From the NCBI GenBank assembly GCA_965222445.1, contig CBDCTY010000002.1, positions 1 to 64,000 on the forward strand: DNA of 64,000 nt. The letters run 5' to 3'. Numbering within the stretch: the stretch's first letter is position 1; every line of letters starts with the position of its first letter. This document shows positions 33,091-41,365 of this stretch, piece after piece. The notes beneath the pieces were generated by a model that was given only the letters and a program-made list of their open reading frames with translations, made no database searches and was not told the origin of the DNA. Position numbers and translations under genes: made by a program. The DNA is from GCA-958296115 sp965222445. GTDB lineage: Bacteria > Chloroflexota > Dehalococcoidia > Lucifugimonadales > CAJWER01.

Positions 33091-34083
33091 TTACTTTCTA
33101 TAGAAGAAAATCCCGCCATTGTGGTTCTTGCGCACGGCGTTGATACGCCATGCAACGATTGGATGAGTGGAAAATAAATTGGCAATAGTCATCCAAAAAC
33201 CCCGTTCTTCTGTGGACTCCTCTATATGGGCTTGCGTGTCAAGTTGATTGTATAGATGCTTACCGGCCGTCAGCATCAATAGACCCTTGTAAGCATCGTC
33301 TTGCGCTATCGCATGACCAATCTTGTCGCAACTGTACTCTTTCGCGCGACTTAGCGGGAGGCCAAGAACATAGTTAACGAAGGGCAAGCTGCCAACGTAG
33401 GTGAGTAGATAATACCACCAGGTCACATGCCCCAACCGCATATGCCCCAGTTCGTGGCCCAGGATGAACCTAAGAGTATCCCAGTCTTCGTTTCTCAAAC
33501 AGGCTTCCAGCATATCCGAATAGATAGAGCTGAAATACCTGAACCCCGGAACGCAGGAAGCAAAGGCGTTCAGAGCGCCATTGCCGTTGATGGTGTATAG
33601 TTCTGGAACTTTCTTCAGTCCCTGGGCAAGGGCCATGCTCTCCCACATTTCATAGACTTCTGGAAACTGCTCGGTCGTAATACGCACAGCCCCCGCCCGC
33701 TGCTGTCCATATAATCTCCCTGTTAGGAACACAAACAAAATGAAGAACCCAAAGGGCACTAACACGACGACTGGCACGTACAGCCTGGAAACCCAATCCA
33801 ACGTTTCTTTTTCATCTGCCGGAAGTAGTGGCAGAATCTCCTCGTCCGTCAGATTTGCGGCGTCGGAGTGTTGAGCACGATAGCCTTCAATATAGTCGGT
33901 TTCCAGCATTTCAATGACGTCGGTCCTGAAAATTGCTAAGAGAAGCAAAATCAAGAGCGCCGCAACAGTTAACAGCGCAGTTAGCCAGAAGAAAACCCTT
34001 TCTATGGGATGTCTATGTTTGATTGCCTCCGCAACCCGGTCATTCATCCGGTCATTCATAGGTAGAAGTGTCATGCGATGCAT
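33091..34083 (-). CDS. M48-family membrane metalloprotease
   Basis: This is a 330-residue HtpX/Ste24-type protease. Two N-terminal membrane segments (VFFWLTALLTVAALLILLLL and LYVPVVVLVPFGFFILFVFL) precede the zinc motif in FILGHELGHMRLGH. A third hydrophobic segment and the downstream acidic zinc ligand in LSRAKEYSCDKIGHAIA follow. The start at 34083 is followed by two further ATGs within 12 codons, so the exact N-terminus is uncertain. A strong terminator follows, so it is probably a single-gene unit. A role in membrane protein quality control is likely. Confidence 0.9.
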   Translation of the reverse strand: MHRMTLLPMNDRMNDRVAEAIKHRHPIERVFFWLTALLTVAALLILLLLAIFRTDVIEMLETDYIEGYRAQHSDAANLTDEEILPLLPADEKETLDWVSRLYVPVVVLVPFGFFILFVFLTGRLYGQQRAGAVRITTEQFPEVYEMWESMALAQGLKKVPELYTINGNGALNAFASCVPGFRYFSSIYSDMLEACLRNEDWDTLRFILGHELGHMRLGHVTWWYYLLTYVGSLPFVNYVLGLPLSRAKEYSCDKIGHAIAQDDAYKGLLMLTAGKHLYNQLDTQAHIEESTEERGFWMTIANLFSTHPIVAWRINAVRKNHNGGIFFYRK

Positions 34084-34449
34084 TGATCATAGGTTGATCC
34101 CTCTCATTCAGGGCTTCCTAACCGGAATTATACCAAATCACTGTGATGCCGCCATATATGTGAGTGGTTCCCGTTGTCACGGGAACCCATCCCCGGCTCC
34201 CCAATCCTGCCAATCCCTTAATCCCCCAAGTCCTGATTCAGACAATCCCCACAACTCTCCTCTCTGTGCCCGGAGCCTGTCCTGAGCCTGGCTCCCCTGA
34301 GCTTGGCTCTCCTGAGCTTGTCGAAGGGTCGAAGGGTCGAAGGGTGAGGGTGACTCCCCTCCCAATCCTGCCAATCACCCAAATCCCCATAATCACAGTT
34401 CAGACAATCCCTCTTGACACCAACCCAGCTCTCCCCCATAATAGAACGT
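34084..34449. repeat. Repeat-filled intergenic region
   Basis: TTATACCAAATCACTGTGAT at 34128-34147 is one end of the TACCAA-type MITE family; the other end is not seen. It is followed by GGTTCCCGTTGTCACGGGAAC and by CCTGAGCTTGTCGAAGG-type repeats at about 34260-34345. A possible -10 (TAATAG) sits just before the next gene. Confidence 0.6.
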
Positions 34450-35584
34450 ATGTCCAGCACACAAACAACTGAAACAACAACGGAGCGGAAGCCGCCCACA
34501 CTCGCCGACATCGTCCGCGAGAAGACCGACGACGGCCGACGCATCATCGACTTCTTCCTCGACGTCATGGAGGACAGGATCGACGGCGCTGAGCTATGCC
34601 ACAGGATGGACGCCGCAAAGCAGCTCGAAAAGCACAAGTCCAAGGCCGCCGCCAAGTTCCTTGACAAGTACCGCGGCGTCTCATGCGGCCACTCCATCAA
34701 TGGACGCCCCAACCCGGACGACCCCTGCTCCGCCGAGGAGAGGAGCCTGGTGGCCGTGACCCTGAACGCCCCGGCCACCCTTACGCGAGACTTCCTCACT
34801 GTGCTCTCTGGGATAGATGAATTCCTAATGGCCAGGCTCATCCGAGCCCAGACCGCCGACGCCGGCACCATCATCGACTTCCTAGACGACGTCATGCAGG
34901 ACAGAAACGACGGCTTCAAGACCCACCACAGGATCGCCGCCGCCAAGGAGCTCATCGTACACATCGTCCGCGACGAGCAGCCCGAATCCGTCCCCGCCCA
35001 TACTGCCGTCGTTCCCGCGGAGGCGGGAACCCATCCCGCTCACCCTGAGCCCAACTCAACCCCAACTCCCCCGGAGCCTGCCCCCGCGAAGGCGGGGGGG
35101 GCCCGCGAAGAGCCTGCCCCGTACTCAATACGGGGCGGGAACCCATCCCCCTGACCCTGTCCTGAGCGCCGTCAAAGGATCCGCTCACCCTGAGCCTGGC
35201 TCCCCTGAGCCTGTCGAACGGGTCGAAGGGCCTCGTCCTGAGTTCACCGAAGGGCCTGTCCTGAGCACCGCCGAAGGGCCCGCAGACAGCTCATCCGTCG
35301 TTCCCGCCAAGGAGCCCACCCAAGGACGCCAAGACTACGAAGAAAGAAAACCCCGGAGACCACGGACCCGAACACAACGTCGCCAGGCTGGAGCCGCCAG
35401 GGCCGCCACCCTCGCAAAGAGGTCCGAGCGCAACAAGGAGGAAAAACAGGACAAGCCCGCCGCCGTGGAGCTCACCCCCGCCGAGCGTAGAATCAAGGAA
35501 AGACTCGAACAGCACTGGCACGAGCCCAACCCCTGGGCCGGACCAATCGACTCCACAACCCCAGGCCGCTCACCGCCCTGGTGA
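34450..35584 (+). pseudogene. Hypothetical protein with duplicated DVM(E/Q)DR motif, disrupted by repeats
   Basis: The first part (34450-35154) carries two copies of a motif, RRIIDFFLDVMEDRIDGAEL and TIIDFLDDVMQDRNDGFKTH, each followed by a helix rich in Ala and Lys. From about 35010 the coding sequence turns into translated palindromic repeats (VVPAEAGTHPAHPEP) and stops at 35154. A basic segment in another frame (about 35300-35584, with TLAKRSERNKEEKQDKPA and TPAERRIKERLEQHWHEPNP) looks like the original C-terminus. I infer a single gene interrupted and frameshifted by repeat insertion at about 35015-35290. The function is unknown. Confidence 0.6.
35015..35295. repeat. REP-like and CTGAGC-type repeat array
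   Basis: The array includes GTTCCCGCGGAGGCGGGAAC, then CCCGTACTCAATACGGGGCG. Several GTCCTGAG(C/T) and CGAAGGGCC units follow, related to those at 34260-34345 and 40530-40560. It lies inside a former coding sequence. Confidence 0.7.
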
Positions 35585-35607
35585 CCGCAACCCGACTACA
35601 CAACTTA

Positions 35608-35804
35608 TACCATTTCGTTTTGACTACGCCCGTGAATTGAACGTGACGCAGTTCAGCAATCCGCCATTCCGGCCTTGAGCCGGATTCCTGCGAGCAGGAA
35701 CTGTCCCCCATCCAGTCCCCGGCGGTTGCACACAGACCGGGTGGCTATGGGGAAGCCGGGCGCCTCCTTCAGCCCTTATATGGCGGCATCACAGCGAATT
35801 GGTA
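35608..35804. mobile_element. MITE of the TACCAA family, 197 bp
   Basis: The element begins TACCATTTCGTTTTGA and ends GCGGCATCACAGCGAATTGGTA, with TTA on both sides (35605-35607 and 35805-35807). It matches the element in the RelE-like gene at 38586-38708 at both ends but has a different, longer centre. Confidence 0.7.
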
Positions 35805-36049
35805 TTACCTCTATTTTCGTACCAACGACGGGGGGAGGCTCTCACGAACTCTAAACAGTTACCAGTCCGAGACCTGAAGTCGGTTAGGACGGTTCCCTTC
35901 ACTGGCACGCTGAGTTGAGGCAAGATTCGTAGAGCCTCTTCTGCTGTCGGGAAGATGTGCAGCGCCATCTGTATTCTGTTATGATTTGGGAGTCACTAGG
36001 GCAGCGTCAAGCGCAGCCCTAGGGCACTTATGGACGGGAGGTTGACAGG
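35805..36049 (+). other. Upstream region of the ABC substrate-binding gene
   Basis: TCTCACGAACTCTAAACAG (35840-35858) resembles the terminal repeat of the MITE at 61701. TTATGAT near 35979 is a possible -10. GGGAGGTTGACAGG precedes the ATG at 36050. Confidence 0.4.
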
Positions 36050-38257
36050 ATGTCTACCAAGCTGAGAAGCATACGGCTGATTCTATCGCTGATAGCGGTT
36101 GTCGCACTGGTCGCCGCCATGGCCTGTGCGGCCGAGGAGGAGGACGAGGCGCCCGCCCCGCAGGCTGAGACGAAGGCTGCAGCCCCGGCCGAGAAGGCGC
36201 CGACGGCAGCACCAGTGGCGAAGGACGCGCCGACGGCCGCACCAGTGGCGAAGGACGCGCCGACGGCCGCACCGAAGGAGGTGCCCGCCGAGGCCATGGG
36301 CGAACCCGCCATCGCCAAGATCGGCCTGAACGGCAATGTGACCTTCAGGTACGACGGGCCCATACCCACCAAGTTCAACGAGGCCCCCATTCTGGCGGAG
36401 CTCGTGAAGTCCGGAGAGCTGCCGCCCGTGGACCAGCGCCTGCCGGAGGACCCGCTGATCATTCCCCCGCCTGAGGCCATCGGCACCTACGGCGGCACCT
36501 GGCGAAGGGTGTACACGTGGGCCGGCGACCACGCGATCACATACACCGACTCGATGCTGTGGGCCGACTCCGACGGCAGCGGCTGGCTCCCGCACATGGC
36601 CAAGTCCGTGGAGATGTCCAACGACAACAAGACCATGACCATCAAGCTCCGCAAGGGCCACAAGTGGTCCGACGGCACGCCCTTCACCACGGCCGACTTC
36701 CAGTGGGGCTGGGACAACATAGCCAACAACGAGGAGGTAACTCCTGTATTCAGTGTGGACTGGAAGAGCCCGGTAACCAGGAACAAGCCCAAGTTCGAGG
36801 TGGTGGACGATACGACCGTGACCTTCACCTGGGACGACCCCTATGGGGTAGCTCCCGTCATGCTGCTACGGGGTTCGTTCCTCCACGTGAACTTCCAGTG
36901 GCCGTGGTGGGGCCCGTCCCACTACTTGAAGCAGTTCCACCCGTGCTGCGTCGAAAAGGAAGAGCTGGACAAGATGGTCGCCGAGGCCGGGGTAGAGACC
37001 TGGATACAGCTGATGCAGCAGAAGAAGAACGCCTACCAGAACCCCGACTACCCGGCCCTCGCCGCCTGGAAGACCTCCGACCCAAGCGAAGGGGAGGAGT
37101 GGATCCTCGAGCGCAATCCCTACTACCCTGCGGTGGATACAGCCGGGAACCAGCTCCCCTACATCGACAGGATACACCTGACCCTGGTCGAGAACCTCGA
37201 GACGGCCGGCCTCAGGGCCGCCAACGGCGACATCGACTTCCAGGGGCGGCACATGACCCTGGCCAAGCTGCCCCTCTACCTGAAGGAGAAGGAGAGGGCG
37301 AACATCGAGCCGCAGCTCTACAACTCGCCCAGCCCCAGCGATACGACCATCAACATCAACCAGACCTACAACGAGGACCCTGTGATAGGCGATCTGTTGC
37401 GGACTCGGGACTTCCGAATCGCCCTGTCGCTTGGCATAGACCGGAACGAGATCAACGAGACCTTCTTCCTGGGCAGGGGCACGCCGCGTGCCTACATCCC
37501 TGAGAAGGGCACCATGTTCTATCCGGGCGACGACTACCACGACAAGTACTCGACCTTCGACCCCGACGAGGCGAACAGGCTGCTTGACGGAATAGGCCTG
37601 GAGAAGAACGCCAACGGCAAGAGACTCAGGTCGGATGGGGAGCCGCTGCGGCTCCACTTCGTGACCCTGGGCGCCTACGCCGTCGACTACGCCCCGGTCG
37701 CCGAGATAATCTGCCGCACGTGGGACAAGAACCTCGGGATAGCCTGCGACTACACGACGACCCGTGACGCGGCCAGGATGATCCAGAACAACGAGGAGTA
37801 CCTGTTCATCTGGGAGTCGGGAGCGGGTGTGATCCCCTGGGTCGGGACCTGGAACTTCTGCCCATGCTTCCAGCACTTCCGCTCCGCCGTCGGGCCGGGC
37901 CGCTACTACCAGACCGGGGGCGAGGCAGGGGAGTCTTCCACCGATCCCAAGTACGCCAACCCTGAGGGCGAGTTCCCCATCAAGAAGCTGCAGGATCTGT
38001 TCGACGAGGGTAAGCAGTACCCCTTCGGCCATCCCAGGCAGGTCGAGATCGGCAAGGAGGGCTACAAGATCCACGTCGACGAGATGATCAACATCGGCGT
38101 GGTCGGTAGCAGCCCCCTGATGAAAGGGACGTTCCTGAAGAAGAACAACATGAAGAACGTCCCCGCCAACTCGCTGATGCAGGGCTACTTCAACGCGGTC
38201 CCAGCCCGTGCCGAGGTCTACTTCTTCGAGGACGGAAAGAACGACGCCGGCTACTAG
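36050..38257 (+). CDS. Peptide-type ABC transporter substrate-binding lipoprotein (SBP_bac_5)
   Basis: This 735-residue lipoprotein has a signal peptide ending VAALVAAMAC (lipobox Cys about residue 26) and a spacer with twice-repeated APVAKDAPTA (DNA repeat at 36213-36270). The family-5 solute-binding domain follows, with the landmarks MTIKLRKGHKWSDGTPFT, FTTADFQWGWDNI, VDTAGNQLPYIDRIHL and FRIALSLGIDRNEIN. It resembles OppA/DppA-type binding proteins, but no permease or ATPase gene is adjacent, so it is an orphan that must share a transporter. A strong terminator follows 23 bp downstream. Confidence 0.9.
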   Translation: MSTKLRSIRLILSLIAVVALVAAMACAAEEEDEAPAPQAETKAAAPAEKAPTAAPVAKDAPTAAPVAKDAPTAAPKEVPAEAMGEPAIAKIGLNGNVTFRYDGPIPTKFNEAPILAELVKSGELPPVDQRLPEDPLIIPPPEAIGTYGGTWRRVYTWAGDHAITYTDSMLWADSDGSGWLPHMAKSVEMSNDNKTMTIKLRKGHKWSDGTPFTTADFQWGWDNIANNEEVTPVFSVDWKSPVTRNKPKFEVVDDTTVTFTWDDPYGVAPVMLLRGSFLHVNFQWPWWGPSHYLKQFHPCCVEKEELDKMVAEAGVETWIQLMQQKKNAYQNPDYPALAAWKTSDPSEGEEWILERNPYYPAVDTAGNQLPYIDRIHLTLVENLETAGLRAANGDIDFQGRHMTLAKLPLYLKEKERANIEPQLYNSPSPSDTTININQTYNEDPVIGDLLRTRDFRIALSLGIDRNEINETFFLGRGTPRAYIPEKGTMFYPGDDYHDKYSTFDPDEANRLLDGIGLEKNANGKRLRSDGEPLRLHFVTLGAYAVDYAPVAEIICRTWDKNLGIACDYTTTRDAARMIQNNEEYLFIWESGAGVIPWVGTWNFCPCFQHFRSAVGPGRYYQTGGEAGESSTDPKYANPEGEFPIKKLQDLFDEGKQYPFGHPRQVEIGKEGYKIHVDEMINIGVVGSSPLMKGTFLKKNNMKNVPANSLMQGYFNAVPARAEVYFFEDGKNDAGY

Positions 38258-38280
38258 TATGAGCTGTTCTGACCGGTAGC

Positions 38281-38313
38281 AGGAGGGGCCCCGGGGCGAC
38301 CGGGGCCCCTCCT
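38281..38313 (+). terminator. Intrinsic terminator after the substrate-binding gene
   Basis: AGGAGGGGCCCCGG (38281-38294) pairs perfectly with CCGGGGCCCCTCCT (38300-38313) around a 5-nt loop, 24 bp after the stop. Only a short T tract follows. Confidence 0.8.
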
Positions 38314-38398
38314 TGCGTCCAGTGCCCCCTCTTTTCAGGGGCCCACCCAAGATTGCCAGCCTTCTTTGAGCGAGGTGGTTGAGCTATAGCCCAACGCC

Positions 38399-38427
38399 TT
38401 GACGTGAATGAAGCTATGCGCTATAGT
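38399..38427 (+). promoter_or_regulatory. Promoter of the toxin-antitoxin pair
   Basis: TTGACG (38399-38404), a 17-bp spacer and TATAGT (38422-38427) form a near-consensus promoter. Transcription would start at about the ATG at 38435, so the toxin mRNA is probably leaderless. Confidence 0.65.
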
Positions 38428-38434
38428 CCAGAAC

Positions 38435-38827
38435 ATGGGGGATGCGACATACAAGCTGACAATCAAGAGACAAGCCATCAAAGCCCTGCAAAGAATGCCT
38501 CGTCAGCAGGCCCGGCGCATTCGCCGCGATATGGACAAACTGGCTGAGGACCCAGATCGACGAGACGTTGACATCGTTGCACTTATACCAATTCATTTTG
38601 AGCGCGACGTAAAGCCGTCATTCCCGCGAAGAGCCTGCCCCCGAGCAGTCGGGGGCGGGAACCCACTCCCTGGCCGCACATATACGGCGGCATCACGGTG
38701 ACTTGGTATTAGAAGTCGGTCCGGCTTTCGCCTTCGAGTCGGTGATGTTCGGGGCATTTTCGAGCGAGACGATGAGGCCCGCGTCATTAGCATTCTCAGG
38801 ATTGCACCCCGCGGACAGGTCTATTGA
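38435..38827 (+). pseudogene. RelE/HigB-type toxin split by a MITE
   Basis: The N-terminal half reads YKLTIKRQAIKALQRMPR and ends DPDRRDVDIVA. The C-terminal half reads RSGFRLRVGDVRGIFERDDE and ARVISILRIAPRGQVY, the classic RelE pattern including the conserved Arg pairs. The two halves are separated by a 123-bp MITE at 38586-38708. Joining 38585 to 38712 gives one 88-residue frame, the usual RelE length. As it stands the toxin would be truncated and inactive. Confidence 0.85.
38586..38708. mobile_element. MITE of the TACCAA family inside the toxin gene, 123 bp
   Basis: The ends TACCAATTCA and TGACTTGGTA are inverted and flanked by TTA (38583-38585 and 38709-38711). The centre holds GTCATTCCCGCG, then GCCCCCGAGCAGTCGGGGGC, then CGGGAACCCA: a nested palindrome also found in other MITEs of this window. 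Confidence 0.85.
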
Positions 38828-38840
38828 GGATAGGAGGGAT

Positions 38841-39215
38841 ATGATGAACAAGCCTCAAGTCATCCTTGACGACGTGGGGCAGCCGGCGTTTGCAGTGATC
38901 CCATGGCCTGAATATGAGCGATTGACGAGCGAGGATGCCGAGTCTCTGTTGAGCAATGAGCACCTTTATGACACCGCCAAGAAGGAAGGGGAAGAGTCGT
39001 TCCCCATCGAAGTCGCCGACCGCCTCCTGGCAGACGAGAACCCGATTGGCGTCTATCGCAACTACCGAAACATGACCCAGCAGGAGTTGGCCGCCGAAGC
39101 TGGTATCAACACCGCTTACCTCTCTCAAATCGAAACGGGAAGGCGCTCCGGCTCGACCAGGACGGTGGCCGCTATCGCCAGGGCGCTCAACGTGGCCGTG
39201 GATGATCTCATCTAG
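38841..39215 (+). CDS. XRE-family antitoxin
   Basis: This 124-residue protein from the ATG at 38841 has an AGGAGGG ribosome-binding site. The C-terminal half is a Cro/C1-type HTH: MTQQELAAEAGINTAYLSQI followed by ETGRRSGSTRTVAAIARALN. The N-terminal half (QVILDDVGQPAFAVIPWPEY) resembles antitoxin dimerisation segments. It follows the toxin gene by 13 bp in the toxin-first order typical of HigBA-type systems. With the toxin broken it may persist as a solitary regulator. Confidence 0.85.
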   Translation: MMNKPQVILDDVGQPAFAVIPWPEYERLTSEDAESLLSNEHLYDTAKKEGEESFPIEVADRLLADENPIGVYRNYRNMTQQELAAEAGINTAYLSQIETGRRSGSTRTVAAIARALNVAVDDLI

Positions 39216-39354
39216 CGCACCAGCGCCGTCATGTCCGGCTCGAGATGGAATCATACCTGCCACTGCCTTCTCTTCTGAGTGCTGCTCGGTAGTGGCGTCT
39301 ACCGCGCAGCAAAGCACGGCCTTTGCGGCCGATACTACCAAGTGAGTCGACATC

Positions 39355-40230
39355 ATGATCAAGCTGGCCTGTAACTCGCTAATATCCCTGGGCAGAGGCT
39401 CAGGCATGTGGATGGACGCCGAGGAGTTCGTTGAGTTCGCCTACGAGCTCAGGCTCGACGCGGTCGACCTCCAGATAGACCGAGGTCTGCGGTCGCGCGA
39501 CCGGGAGTACCTGGCCGGCCTGAAGCTGGCGTGCCTGAAGCGCGGACTCCCCATAGGCTTCCTCGGCATCGGCAGCGGCTTCATCGGCTCGACCGGGGGG
39601 CCGGGACCAGACCAGGTGGGAGTCCCACTGCCTCGGGAAGAGCTGCGCCGCCGCATCGACGAGGCCAAGGCGGCCGTGGACGATGCCGCGTTCATGGGCG
39701 CGCCGCTGATACGCATATTCGGGGGAAGCATCCCCGAGGCCACCCTGGATCGGGACGCCTTGTTCGCCGAGATGATCGCCAGCTACCAGGACATCGCCGA
39801 CTACGCGGCGTGCAAGGGCATATTCATAGGTCTGCACAACCACCCGCCGGTGGACTCCCCGACCGGCGAGGAGATCATAGAGATACTGCGAGAGACCGAC
39901 CGCGAGAACTTCACCTTCATCCTCGACACGGGCAGGTGGCGGGGCTCTCCCGGCACGCCTCCGATGGGCGTGTCCGACCCGAACATGGACATCTACGAGT
40001 ACATCGAGCAGACGGCACCCTACGCCTCGTACGTGAGGGCGAAGATATACAAGATCGACAGCGGCCGCGAGGAGTGGATCGACTACGAGCGTGTGATGGC
40101 TATCCTACGCGCGGTGGGCTTCAACGGGACCATGTCCATCGTCTACGAGGACCAGGGCAACGCCTGCGGCCCGCAGGAGGCCATAGCGCTGGCCGTCGCC
40201 CACCTGAGGGACGTGCTGGCGGCAGGCTAG
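39355..40230 (+). CDS. Sugar phosphate isomerase/epimerase (AP endonuclease 2 superfamily)
   Basis: This 291-residue TIM-barrel protein of the xylose-isomerase-like family starts MIKLACNSLISLGRGSG. Metal-site strands appear as FIGLHNHPPVDSPTGEE, FTFILDTGRWRG and GTMSIVYEDQGN. Relatives act on sugars or inositols. The specific substrate cannot be read from sequence. It lies opposite a PhyH-like dioxygenase and a glycoside-hydrolase-like gene, which suggests carbohydrate-derived substrate use. Confidence 0.8.
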   Translation: MIKLACNSLISLGRGSGMWMDAEEFVEFAYELRLDAVDLQIDRGLRSRDREYLAGLKLACLKRGLPIGFLGIGSGFIGSTGGPGPDQVGVPLPREELRRRIDEAKAAVDDAAFMGAPLIRIFGGSIPEATLDRDALFAEMIASYQDIADYAACKGIFIGLHNHPPVDSPTGEEIIEILRETDRENFTFILDTGRWRGSPGTPPMGVSDPNMDIYEYIEQTAPYASYVRAKIYKIDSGREEWIDYERVMAILRAVGFNGTMSIVYEDQGNACGPQEAIALAVAHLRDVLAAG

Positions 40231-40587
40231 TCACCAAGACAGGGAATGTGGGTTCCCGCCTGCGGAGACCCTTGGTTAACCCCGTCATTCCGGCGAAAAG
40301 CCTGCCCCGTACTCGATACGGGGCCGGAATCCAGGCTCGCCTGAACGTGGGAGCCAGCTTGCGGATACCGGCCTCTTCACCCTCACCCCAACCCTCTCCC
40401 ATCAAGGGGGGGGGGGTTACGCAAAGGTCTCCCTGCGCGGGAATGACGGCTTGGATGGCCTGAACCCGTTGAGAAACCCCCTTCGACAGGCCCGTGCGAC
40501 CGATGCTGCATGGCCCCGTTCGTGCTGAGCCCTTCGACAAACTCAGGACAGGCCTTGTCGAAGCACCTCCTGAGATAGTTACTGAGG
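40231..40587. repeat. Repeat-rich intergenic region
   Basis: It contains a REP-like palindrome (GTCATTCCGGCG, then CCCCGTACTCGATACGGGGC, then CGGAATCCA), an 11-bp poly-G run at 40406-40416, GTTACGCAAAGGTCTCCC matching a MITE end at 43593, and CCTTCGACA/GTCGAAG repeats near 40530-40560. No gene is seen. Confidence 0.7.
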
Positions 40588-41361
40588 CTAGCTGGCTGGT
40601 GGATCGGCCTTGAGCGAGTCGTTCAGGCCGTAGCGGTCCTCTCCCCGCACTAGGAACGTCCGCGTCAGGTAGTCTATCCGCTGCTCCGTCAACCCGTCCG
40701 GGTCGAACTTCACCTCGGGCGTGGTGAAACGTAGCGAGAAGGCCACGCGGGGCACGTCGCTTACGTTGGCGTTCGACCCGTGCAACGTCGCCTCGCTGAA
40801 GAAGACCACCTCGCCTTGCGACATCTCGACGTCGATGGCCCTCGACTCGTCGACCTGGTCTGGAGCCAGCCCGCGCGAGAACGCACTCCGCTCGTCGAGG
40901 GTCCGGTAGTCGTCGTCCAGCCACGCCTTGTGGGAGCCGGGGATCAGGCGCAGGCAGCCGTGCTCCGAGAAGGTCGGCCCCAGGGCTATCCACGCGGTCA
41001 GGTTGATGCGCGGCTCCATCGGCCAGTAGCTCGCGTCCTGGTGCCACGGGATGTACTTCGTGTTGTGCGGCTCCTTGTACCAGAAGACCGTCGCCCACAG
41101 AACGATGTCGCGCCCCAGGGCCAGCTCAACGTGGTTCAGGACCCTGTCGTGGGTCGCCAGATCGTGGGCCCAGCGGTACTTGAGGTTGAAGCCGCCCGGC
41201 CTGAAGTCCGAGGGGCCGGGCGCGCCCTCGGACTGCCTGATCGGCTCGAAGAAGGCCCTGCGCCCGGCTGCGGCTTCGTCGGGCGTCAGGAGCGGCCCCG
41301 GCCCCGTGTAGCCCTCCTCAGCAAGCTGGTCCAGGGAGAATCTCGCGTCCGATGCTGCCAT
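40588..41361 (-). CDS. Phytanoyl-CoA dioxygenase family protein
   Basis: This 257-residue Fe(II)/2-oxoglutarate oxygenase has the iron ligands HxD in YIPWHQDASYW and the distal His in EATLHGSNANVS. The 2-oxoglutarate-binding Arg is in VAFSLRFTTP, and EHGCLRLIPGSHKAWL is characteristic of the PhyH family. Such genes are strongly expanded in marine and sponge-associated Chloroflexota. The substrate is unknown. It ends 4 bp from the start region of nothing else on its own side but follows the glycoside-hydrolase-like gene by only 4 bp, so the two form an operon. Confidence 0.88.
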   Translation of the reverse strand: MAASDARFSLDQLAEEGYTGPGPLLTPDEAAAGRRAFFEPIRQSEGAPGPSDFRPGGFNLKYRWAHDLATHDRVLNHVELALGRDIVLWATVFWYKEPHNTKYIPWHQDASYWPMEPRINLTAWIALGPTFSEHGCLRLIPGSHKAWLDDDYRTLDERSAFSRGLAPDQVDESRAIDVEMSQGEVVFFSEATLHGSNANVSDVPRVAFSLRFTTPEVKFDPDGLTEQRIDYLTRTFLVRGEDRYGLNDSLKADPPAS

Positions 41362-41365
41362 GCGG

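Noticed and set aside
35015..35295. CRISPR-like array
   Set aside because: The units are palindromic, irregular in spacing and lack unique spacers of constant length; they are REP-like and CGAAGG-type repeats, and no cas gene is present.
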